Shown in pieces: positions 1 to 4,938 of a DNA stretch of 5,530 nt (position 1 is the first letter of the stretch; each line of letters opens with the position of its first letter). This stretch comes from Chloroflexota bacterium. Lineage in GTDB: Bacteria > Chloroflexota > Limnocylindria > Limnocylindrales > CSP1-4. The stretch lies in NCBI GenBank assembly GCA_021815005.1, contig JAKAHL010000149.1:1-5530 (forward strand), in the 5' to 3' direction. The position numbers were made by a program, and so were the translations under genes. Below the pieces are notes generated by a model. The model did not search any database. It saw nothing but the letters and a program-made list of their open reading frames with translations, and was not told the DNA's origin.

Positions 1-96
1 GGATGCCGCCGCGGTGGGTGCCGGTGTCGCCGCGCTGCCGGAGCATGCGGACACGATGACGGCCACCGCGGCCGCGCCCGCGGCCAGCCGCCGCAT
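1..96 (-). CDS. Lipoprotein N-terminus, probable substrate-binding protein of the quaternary-amine ABC importer (partial)
   Basis: Only the first 32 codons are in the window; the gene runs off the left edge. The visible peptide begins MRRLAAGAAAVAVIVSAC and continues SGSAATPAPTAAAS. This is a textbook lipoprotein signal: two arginines, a hydrophobic core (about residues 4-15), a lipobox ending in Cys18, then a small-residue Ser/Ala/Pro/Thr linker. The mature protein should be lipid-anchored outside the membrane. Its identity as the binding protein is inferred from position: it follows the ATPase and permease genes on the same strand, and no other binding protein is visible. The ATG at 96-94 is preceded by AGGA at 103-106, six bases upstream. 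An in-frame TTG at 117-115 would add seven residues (MKLAGTS) and still give a plausible signal peptide, so the start is not fully settled. The ligand-binding domain is not visible, so the substrate cannot be judged. Confidence 0.7.
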   Translation of the reverse strand, partial: MRRLAAGAAAVAVIVSACSGSAATPAPTAAAS

Positions 97-102
97 AGAG
101 GT

Positions 103-106
103 TCCT
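103..106 (-). promoter_or_regulatory. Ribosome binding site of the lipoprotein gene
   Basis: AGGA on the minus strand, six bases before the ATG at 96-94. It supports that start over the in-frame TTG at 117-115. The TTG has its own weaker purine-rich stretch upstream, around 125-140. Confidence 0.45.
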
Positions 107-253
107 GCGAGTTTCAAACCTTGCCCCTTCCTTCCGTGCCGGCCAAGTGCCTCCTCCGGCCAGACGCAGCATGATGCCCTGTCGGGCGAAACCGCGCCAC
201 GGACGTCGCGAGCGCCGGCGCCCTGGCGCGCGTCCCTGGCGCTGGACGACCCT

Positions 254-284
254 GGCGGCCCGCGCGCCGGGATGACGGGCCGCC
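254..284 (-). terminator. GC hairpin between permease and lipoprotein genes
   Basis: A perfect 9-bp inverted repeat, GGCGGCCCG at 254-262 and CGGGCCGCC at 276-284, encloses a 13-base loop and begins 10 bases after the permease stop codon. No T-tract follows on the minus strand, so it is not a canonical intrinsic terminator. It could be a GC-rich partial terminator, or a stabiliser or processing hairpin that sets different levels of permease and binding protein. The fold is seen in the sequence; the role is inferred. Confidence 0.4.
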
Positions 285-294
285 CGACGTCCTG

Positions 295-2244
295 CTACTC
301 GTCCTCGATCCGCTTTACCTCGCGTCGGGCGCCGGCGCCCTGGGTGATCCGGTCGAGCACCACGCCCAGGAGCACGATGGCGAGCGCCGCAGACAGGCCG
401 ATGCCGAAGTCGCTGGCCTGCGCCAGCCCCTGCACGACGTGATAGCCGAGCGCCTGGCCGCCGACGAGGCCGCCGACGACCACCATGGCCAGCACCAGCA
501 CGACGCCCTGGTTGAGGCCGGCCAGGAGCGACCTGCGGGCCATCGGCAGCTGGACCTTGCGGATCACCTGGAAGGCCGTGGAGCCGGACGACGTCGCCGA
601 CTCGATGGCGGTGACCGAGACGCCCCGGACGCCGTCCTCCACGAGGCGCGTGACGGCCGGGATGGCGTAGATGACGGCGGCCACGACCGCGGTGAACCGG
701 GTCGGGCCGAACAGGGCCAGGGCCGGGATCAGGTAGACGAACGCCGGCATGGTCTGGAGCGCGTCGTTGATCGGCCGCACGATCTGGCTGACCAGGCTGG
801 AGCGGGCGGCCCAGGTGCCCACGGCCACGCCCACGACCATCGCGATCAAGACGCCGAACAGCACCTGGGTCAGCGTCTCCATCGCCGGCCGCCAGACGCC
901 GAGGGCGGCGATCGCAAGCCCGGCGATGGCCGCCACGGTCGCTGCCCGGCGCCCCGACACGATCAGCGCGAGCGCCGCCGCGTACCCGACGACCAGCCAG
1001 AACGGCGCGGCGGTCAGGACCTGCTGGAGGGGGTCCAGCAGCCAGGAGGACGCCACGTCCTTGAGGCCCGACGTGAGCCACACGGCGTTCGCCTCCAGCC
1101 AGGAGACCAGGGCGTTGACCGGGTCCGCGAACGACAGGCTGTAATCGCTGGGGAACACGTGGGCCCAGGACTGGGTCACGCCGAGCCCGATGCCCACGAT
1201 GGCGATGACGAGGCCGGCCGCCCGGATCTGGCGCCGGTCCGCGACCGATACCCGATCCGCGCCCGGCCGGCGGCGGTCGGAGGTCTGGCTCGCGCTCGCC
1301 GTGAGCCGGTCGAGGACCATCGCGAGCAGCACGATCGCGACGCCCGCGTCGAACGAGCCGCCCACGTCCTGGATCTCGAGGGCCTTGAGCAGCACCTCGC
1401 CCAGGCCGCCGGCGCCCACGAAGGCGGTGATGACCACCATGGACAGCGCCATCATGATCGTCTGGTTGACGGCCAGGCCGATCGTGCTCCGGGCCATCGG
1501 GATCTGCACCTTGCGCAGGACCTGCCAGCCCGTCGAGCCCAGCGAGGACGCCGCCTCCACCGTCTCGGCGGGGACGCCGCGGATCCCCAGCGCGGTGAGC
1601 CTGATTGCGGGCGGGATCGCGTAGATCATCGTGGCGATGGTCGCGGTGCCGTTGCCGATGAAGAACAGCAGCACGAGCGGCACGAGGTAGGCGTACGTCG
1701 GCATGATCTGCATCAGGTCGAGCAGCGGCGTCACGGCGCGCTGGACGCGGTCGCTCCGGCCGGCCCAGATGCCGATCGGGATGCCGATCACCAGCGACAG
1801 CGCCACGGCCACGATCATCTGGCCGAGCGTGACCATGGTCGCGTCCCACACGCCGAGCAGCCCCACCAGCACCAGCGCCCCGGCCACCGCGACGCCCGTC
1901 CGCCAGGTCACGAACACCAGCCCCAGGGCGCCGGCGATCGCGGCGATGCCGACCCACCCCAGCGTGGTCAGCCAGCCGGTGACGAAGTCCACCAGACCAG
2001 CCGTGCCCTCGCGGACCGGCGTGAAGAAGAACACGAAGAACCACGCGGTCCGGTTGGCGATCATCCAGTCGCGGAACGAGTTGAGGGCGATGAACAGCGG
2101 CGCCTGGGTGTCGAGCGGCAGCGTGAGGTGCCCGTTCGCCGGGACGTAGAGCAGGACGGCGACCGCCGACAGGAGCAGGATCGACCGGGTCTTGGACAGG
2201 CGGAGCGCGGCCCGGGGCCGGGCCGCCAGGGCGGCCGCCGTCAT
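295..2244 (-). CDS. Fused double-domain ProW-like permease of a quaternary-amine ABC importer
   Basis: This is the membrane subunit of a ProU/OpuA-type importer. The 649 residues hold two homologous ProW-like halves, about 1-320 and 340-649, joined by a polar linker (about 316-340, rich in Arg, Ser, Asp). Each half has an N-terminal membrane-associated part, then a permease core. Half 1 carries the EAA loop at 230-249 (EAASSLG, then KVQIPMA). Half 2 carries its equivalent at 548-567 (ESATSSG, then KVQLPMA). The cores share YAIP, GVRGV/GIRGV, MARS/MARR and VLDR(L/I)T. ProW proteins normally have a single core and work as homodimers, so this chain could supply both halves. The start is the ATG at 2244-2242, overlapping the ATPase stop as ATGA, which implies translational coupling. 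The open frame extends 34 codons upstream into the ATPase gene, but that part is out-of-frame shadow. The Glu-Ser-Ala in the second EAA loop is a mild deviation. Confidence 0.93.
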   Translation of the reverse strand: MTAAALAARPRAALRLSKTRSILLLSAVAVLLYVPANGHLTLPLDTQAPLFIALNSFRDWMIANRTAWFFVFFFTPVREGTAGLVDFVTGWLTTLGWVGIAAIAGALGLVFVTWRTGVAVAGALVLVGLLGVWDATMVTLGQMIVAVALSLVIGIPIGIWAGRSDRVQRAVTPLLDLMQIMPTYAYLVPLVLLFFIGNGTATIATMIYAIPPAIRLTALGIRGVPAETVEAASSLGSTGWQVLRKVQIPMARSTIGLAVNQTIMMALSMVVITAFVGAGGLGEVLLKALEIQDVGGSFDAGVAIVLLAMVLDRLTASASQTSDRRRPGADRVSVADRRQIRAAGLVIAIVGIGLGVTQSWAHVFPSDYSLSFADPVNALVSWLEANAVWLTSGLKDVASSWLLDPLQQVLTAAPFWLVVGYAAALALIVSGRRAATVAAIAGLAIAALGVWRPAMETLTQVLFGVLIAMVVGVAVGTWAARSSLVSQIVRPINDALQTMPAFVYLIPALALFGPTRFTAVVAAVIYAIPAVTRLVEDGVRGVSVTAIESATSSGSTAFQVIRKVQLPMARRSLLAGLNQGVVLVLAMVVVGGLVGGQALGYHVVQGLAQASDFGIGLSAALAIVLLGVVLDRITQGAGARREVKRIEDE

Positions 2245-3338
2245 GCCTCTGGCTCGGTCCCGGCAATGGCCGCCAGGACCATCGAGCGGTCCACCATGCC
2301 GACGAGCTTGCCGTCGTCCACGATGCGGATGGGGCTGTCCGAGCACGCCACGTCGCGGACGGCCTCGCGGATGACCGTGGTGGACGGGTAGACGGGGCCG
2401 TCGAGCGGATCCCCGGGACGGACTTCGCGCATGATCCAGCCCAGGGTCAGGACGTAGGACTTGGGGACGTCCTGGACGAAGTCCGCGACGTAGTCGTCGG
2501 CCGGCGCCCCCACGATCTCCTCCGGGCGGCCGATCTGCACGATCTGCCCGGCGCGCATGATCGCCACGTGGTCGCCCAGCTTGAGCGCCTCGGCGAGGTC
2601 GTGGGTGATGAAGATCATCGTCTTGCCCACTTCGTTGTGGAGCCGCAGGACCTCGTTCTGCATGTCGCGCCGGATGAGCGGGTCGAGCGCCGAGAACGGC
2701 TCGTCGAACAGCATCACGTCGGGGTCCACGGCCAGCGCCCGGGCGAGGCCGACGCGCTGCTGCATGCCGCCCGACAGCTGGTCCGGGTAGCGCATCTCCT
2801 GGCCCTCGAGACCCACCAGCGCGAGCATCTGCGCCGCCTTGTCGCGACGCGCCTTCTTGGACTCGCCCCGCACCTCGAGGCCGAAGGCGACGTTGTCGAT
2901 GACCCGGCGGTGCGGTAGCAGGCCGAAGTGCTGGAACACCATCGAGAACCGGTGGCGGCGCAGGTCGCGCAGGCGGGCCTGGCTGGCCTTGCCGATCTCC
3001 TCGCCGTCAAACGTCACCTCGCCCGCAGTGGGCTCGATGAGCCGGGTGAGACAGCGGATCAGGGTGGACTTGCCGGAGCCGGAGAGGCCCATCACGACGA
3101 ACACCTCGCCGGGGCGGACGTCGAAGCTCACGTCGCGGACCGCGACGTTGGAGCCGGTGGCAAGGCGCAGCTCGTCACGGGTCAGCTCGGCCAGCGGCGT
3201 GCCGATGATCTTGTGCTCGCCGGGTCCGAAGATCTTCCACAGGCCCTTGACCGAGATCGCCGTCTCGCCGGATGGCTGCTGCCCGGCGGCGAGGCGCGCC
3301 TGCGCGAAGGGCCCCGGGGCGGGGAACGTGGAGGTCAT
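2241..3338 (-). CDS. proV: ProV-like ATP-binding subunit of a glycine betaine/quaternary-amine ABC importer
   Basis: This is the cytoplasmic ATPase (365 residues) that powers the adjacent permease. It has the ProV-type N-terminal extension (LWKIFG near 33-38, [10 protein letters not shown] near 53-62) before the nucleotide-binding domain. Visible motifs are Walker [10 protein letters not shown] (84-92), Q-loop Gln136 in [11 protein letters not shown], signature LSGGMQQR (188-195), Walker B VMLFDEP (208-214), D-loop SALD (216-219) and H-loop His246. All catalytic residues are present. The C-terminus (about 320-360) resembles one CBS repeat, containing [18 protein letters not shown]. The preceding stretch is too short for the usual second CBS unit. 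In OpuA/ProU, CBS repeats are linked to ionic-strength gating, so gating may differ here. The ATG at 3338-3336 is chosen because family similarity begins just after it. It lacks a Shine-Dalgarno sequence, but a short ORF with one ends across it. The stop overlaps the permease start by ATGA. Confidence 0.95.
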   Translation of the reverse strand: MTSTFPAPGPFAQARLAAGQQPSGETAISVKGLWKIFGPGEHKIIGTPLAELTRDELRLATGSNVAVRDVSFDVRPGEVFVVMGLSGSGKSTLIRCLTRLIEPTAGEVTFDGEEIGKASQARLRDLRRHRFSMVFQHFGLLPHRRVIDNVAFGLEVRGESKKARRDKAAQMLALVGLEGQEMRYPDQLSGGMQQRVGLARALAVDPDVMLFDEPFSALDPLIRRDMQNEVLRLHNEVGKTMIFITHDLAEALKLGDHVAIMRAGQIVQIGRPEEIVGAPADDYVADFVQDVPKSYVLTLGWIMREVRPGDPLDGPVYPSTTVIREAVRDVACSDSPIRIVDDGKLVGMVDRSMVLAAIAGTEPEA

Positions 3339-3385
3339 GCGGGACGACCCGCGAGCGAAACGGGCAGCGAGTGAGCGACGGACAC
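3335..3385 (-). CDS. Possible 16-codon leader ORF coupled to the ATPase gene
   Basis: A GTG at 3385-3383 opens a short frame encoding [16 protein letters not shown], ending in a TGA that overlaps the ATPase ATG as ATGA. GGAGGA lies at 3396-3401, ten bases upstream, which is slightly long but usable. The ATPase start itself has no purine-rich site, so ribosomes terminating here could reinitiate on it. The peptide matches nothing I recognise and has no run of one amino acid that would indicate classical attenuation. ATGA overlaps also arise by chance, and leaderless translation of the ATPase is an alternative. Confidence 0.35.
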   Translation of the reverse strand: MSVAHSLPVSLAGRPA

Positions 3386-3395
3386 GAAGCGATGG

Positions 3396-3401
3396 TCCTC
3401 C
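3396..3401 (-). promoter_or_regulatory. Shine-Dalgarno GGAGGA ahead of the leader ORF
   Basis: GGAGGA on the minus strand is the only strong ribosome-binding sequence upstream of the ATPase gene. It lies 57 bases from the ATPase ATG, too far to serve it directly, and ten bases from the GTG of the short leader ORF. Confidence 0.4.
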
Positions 3402-3431
3402 GGCGCGGCAGCGGGGCTGGGCGAAGACGAC

Positions 3432-3437
3432 AGGGTA
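3432..3437 (-). promoter_or_regulatory. Candidate -10 element of the importer promoter
   Basis: TACCCT on the minus strand fits the TAnnnT pattern common in high-GC Gram-positive promoters. Transcription would begin near 3424-3426, giving an untranslated leader of about 87 bases before the ATPase ATG and about 25 before GGAGGA. No good -35 hexamer is visible at 16-18 bases, so the call is weak. Confidence 0.25.
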
Positions 3438-3450
3438 GGCTGTTCCGGCC
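3438..3450 (-). promoter_or_regulatory. Operator-like imperfect palindrome abutting the candidate -10
   Basis: GGCCGGAACAGCC on the minus strand directly abuts TACCCT. It shares the core GCCGGAACrGCC with two copies on the plus strand at 3850-3861 and 3877-3888 (GCCGGAACGGCC), both in the same spacer between the regulator and importer genes. A regulator such as the neighbouring IclR protein binding here would occlude the promoter. The 8-base core GCCGGAAC also occurs inside the iclR-family gene near 4737, so chance recurrence in GC-rich DNA is possible. Confidence 0.2.
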
Positions 3451-3643
3451 TGGCGCGTGGGTGCGATTGTGCACGGCGGGTCAAGAATGGCGTCACGGCT
3501 GGCCGGCCGGCGTCGCGGCGAAGCGCCGGAGCAGGCGGCGGGGCCCAGGTCCGGACGCGACCGCCCGGGTGCCGCGCGCGCTCCATCCGCCCCGGGGCAT
3601 CGGGCGGGTCCCCGGTCCGGCCGCGCCCGGCTGCCGCGCCGCA

Positions 3644-3859
3644 CGGTTCCGCCAGGCGACGAACTCGACGTGCTCGGGCGCGTCGTCCTCGGCGTGGCCT
3701 CCTGCCGGCGCCGGACGGGGCCCTGGCTCGTCGTTGCGGTCGCCGACGCGAACACAATCGGGCCCGCCGGGCCGGGGACGACCCACGGCGGGCCACGGGC
3801 TGCGGCACGCCGTGGCCGATCGCGGCGGATCCTGTCGAGTTCGTAGCCCGCCGGAACGG
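3644..3859. repeat. Imperfect 26-base inverted repeat with 164-base interior
   Basis: The arm at 3644-3669 matches the reverse complement of 3834-3859 at 22 of 26 positions, including an uninterrupted 11-base run (ACGAACTCGAC). Weaker similarity seems to continue inward with a one-base shift (CGGCGTG in both arms). The interior encodes no transposase and I see no target-site duplication. It could be a remnant of a small non-autonomous element, an inverted local duplication, or paired binding sites. Confidence 0.5.
3791..3817. repeat. Perfect 8-bp GC hairpin in the spacer
   Basis: GGCCACGG at 3791-3798 pairs perfectly with CCGTGGCC at 3810-3817 around an 11-base loop. An overlapping alternative is CCACGGC at 3783-3789 with GCCGTGG at 3809-3815. 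No T-tract lies on either side, so there is no specific reason to call it a terminator. Confidence 0.4.
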
Positions 3860-3903
3860 CCAGGACCGCACGCCACGCCGGAACGGCCGGGACCGCACGC
3901 CAC
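3850..3903. repeat. Two tandem 27-base repeats
   Basis: The units at 3850-3876 and 3877-3903 are directly adjacent and differ at one base (A or G at unit position 13). Each begins GCCGGAACGGCC, where GCCG and CGGC flank a GAA centre, and ends ACCGCACGCCAC. The near-identity points to a recent duplication. The first unit overlaps the right arm of the inverted repeat. Confidence 0.75.
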
Positions 3904-3967
3904 ACCGGGCGGCAGCGGGGCACGAGGTTCCCGGCCGGGGCGGGAGGGCGGGCCGACACCCGTGAGG

Positions 3968-4056
3968 CGCCGGGCGCCAGCACCCGGCTGGGCCACGCCA
4001 GGGTCTCGCCGGGCGCCAGCTCGCGGCGGGGCCGCGTCGGGGACTCGCCGGGCGGC
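3968..4056. repeat. 39-base tandem repeats, two full units and a degraded third
   Basis: CGCCGGGCGCCAGC begins units at 3968 and 4007. The two 39-base units agree at 32 of 39 positions. A shorter match, CGCCGGGCGGC, starts exactly 39 bases later at 4046 and then diverges. Like the nearby 27-base repeat, the period is a multiple of three, yet no frame through it gives a recognisable protein. Confidence 0.6.
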
Positions 4057-4060
4057 TCCC

Positions 4061-4086
4061 GCGGGGCATTTGTCGAGCACCCCCGC
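4061..4086 (-). terminator. Possible terminator hairpin after the IclR-family gene
   Basis: GCGGGG at 4061-4066 and CCCCGC at 4081-4086 form a 6-bp GC stem with a 14-base loop, starting 20 bases after the regulator's stop codon. No T-tract follows. It fits a weak GC-type terminator separating the regulator transcript from the importer operon. Confidence 0.3.
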
Positions 4087-4106
4087 AGAGTCCCGTCGAG
4101 CCCGCG

Positions 4107-4886
4107 TCAGCCGCGCCACCCGAGCCGGCGGCTGATCTCGTCGCCCGCGGCAACCACGGCGGCGGCGACGACCTCGAAGCGGTCGGGACTCAGGCGGTAG
4201 GAGGGACCGGACAGCGAGACCGCGGCGATCACCGTTCCGTCCCGCGCCCGGACGGGCGCGGCGATCGCGTTGAGGCCCACCTCGAGCTCCTCGCGGGTGG
4301 CAGCCCAGCCTGCTGCGGCCGCGCGCGCCAGCTCGGCCCCCAGCACTGCCGGGTCGGTGACCGTGGCGGGCGTCAGCGCCTCGAGCGGCCGTCGGAGCAG
4401 CTCAGCGCGCTGCTCGGGATCCAGGGCGGCCAGCAGCACCTTGCCGTTCGACGTCGCGTGGAGTGGCGTGCGCTGGCCGACCCAGTTGTGGGTGGCGACC
4501 GTCGCCCCGCCGAGCACCTGGTCCACGTTGACCACGGCGTCACCCTCGAGGCGGGCGAGGTTGACGGTTTCGCCGACCTCGGTCGCGAGGCGGCGCATGA
4601 CGGGGCGCGCCTGCTCGATGAGGTCGAGCCGCGACGCGGCCGCACCCGCCAGCCGGACCAGGCCGAACCCCAGGCGATATCGCCCGCGCTCGGTCACCTG
4701 CTCCACCAGCCCCCGCGCCTCCAGGGCGGCCAGCAGCCGGAACGCCGTGGACTTGTGCACGCCGAGCGCGACCGCGAGGTCGGTCACGGACCCGTCATCG
4801 CGCTCCGCGAGGTAGTCCAGCACGTCGATCGCGCGGTTGACGGACTGGATCAGGGGCGGCGCGTCGGCCGCGCGCGCCGTCGTCAC
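4107..4886 (-). CDS. IclR-family transcriptional regulator
   Basis: This 259-residue protein has the usual IclR length and layout. The N-terminal winged helix-turn-helix is at about 13-72 (SVNRAIDVLDYLAE, then VTDLAVALGVHKSTAFRLL with the recognition helix, then the wing RGRYRLGFG). The effector-binding domain spans about 85-255 and includes HATSNGKVLLAAL (143-155), the family hallmark GLNAIAAPV (204-212) and AAVSLSGPSYRL (221-232). IclR proteins bind DNA as dimers or tetramers and respond to small metabolites, often of catabolic pathways. The GTG at 4886-4884 is chosen because GGGGAG (4894-4899) precedes it by seven bases. Further upstream the frame crosses the methyltransferase gene. It lies 52 bases after that gene on the same strand, so the two may be co-transcribed. 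Likely targets are that operon and the importer promoter, though this and the effector (perhaps a methylated amine or product) are inferred. Confidence 0.95.
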   Translation of the reverse strand: MTTARAADAPPLIQSVNRAIDVLDYLAERDDGSVTDLAVALGVHKSTAFRLLAALEARGLVEQVTERGRYRLGFGLVRLAGAAASRLDLIEQARPVMRRLATEVGETVNLARLEGDAVVNVDQVLGGATVATHNWVGQRTPLHATSNGKVLLAALDPEQRAELLRRPLEALTPATVTDPAVLGAELARAAAAGWAATREELEVGLNAIAAPVRARDGTVIAAVSLSGPSYRLSPDRFEVVAAAVVAAGDEISRRLGWRG

Positions 4887-4893
4887 GTCGGGT

Positions 4894-4899
4894 CTCCCC
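4894..4899 (-). promoter_or_regulatory. Ribosome binding site deciding the GTG start of the IclR-family gene
   Basis: GGGGAG on the minus strand lies seven bases before the GTG at 4886-4884. It lies in the loop of a possible 6-bp stem (4886-4891 with 4908-4913), whose 3' arm includes the first base of the start codon. Confidence 0.6.
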
Positions 4900-4938
4900 G
4901 GCGTGGGCCGACGACGCGGCGCGGACCGAGCGACACGG

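Larger units (their letters stand above)
3339..4106. other. Long structured spacer without a recognised gene
   Basis: About 770 bases separate the regulator from the importer. Open frames cross it on both strands because the DNA is stop-poor, but their translations are Arg/Pro/Ala/Gly-rich and resemble no family I know. The end next to the ATPase holds a candidate promoter, operator-like motif and leader ORF. The centre holds an imperfect inverted repeat (3644-3669 with 3834-3859) and a hairpin (3791-3817). The end next to the regulator holds tandem repeats of 27 and 39 bases and a possible terminator hairpin. One plus-strand stretch, 3643-3780, has codon-position base composition like a real gene (by hand, G+C 80%, 61% and 89% at positions 1, 2 and 3), but the rest of that frame does not. 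Confidence 0.6.

Noticed and set aside
132..157. Short minus-strand frame after GGAGGAGG (150-157) in the permease-lipoprotein gap
   Set aside because: The nearest start would be a TTG only three bases after the ribosome-binding sequence, giving about ten codons with no meaningful peptide.
212..343. 15-base direct repeat GCGCCGGCGCCCTGG at 212-226 and 329-343
   Set aside because: The core is a self-complementary G/C string, one copy lies inside the permease gene, and such matches are common in DNA of this composition.
2245..2346. 34-codon N-terminal extension of the permease frame
   Set aside because: It overlaps the ATPase C-terminus out of frame and is Arg/Gly/His-rich. The ATG at 2244-2242 with its ATGA overlap is the natural start.
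439..2391. A 650-codon plus-strand open frame antisense to the permease
   Set aside because: Its translation is overwhelmingly Arg/His/Asp/Gly/Gln-rich with no domain, as expected for the antisense of a hydrophobic high-GC gene. The opposite frame is clearly a permease.
3479..3484. TTGACC on the minus strand as a -35 element
   Set aside because: No acceptable -10 lies 16-19 bases downstream, and the TACCCT candidate is about 41 bases away.
3339..3983. About 215-codon upstream extension of the ATPase frame
   Set aside because: The extension is Arg/Pro/Ala-rich and crosses tandem repeats. ProV-like similarity begins only after the ATG at 3338-3336, and 365 residues fits the family.
3272..4135. 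Long plus-strand frame of 287 codons across the spacer
   Set aside because: It overlaps the ends of both flanking genes and its Arg/Gly/Pro-rich translation looks like stop-poor GC-rich DNA. Part of another frame (3643-3780) is kept only as a weak finding.
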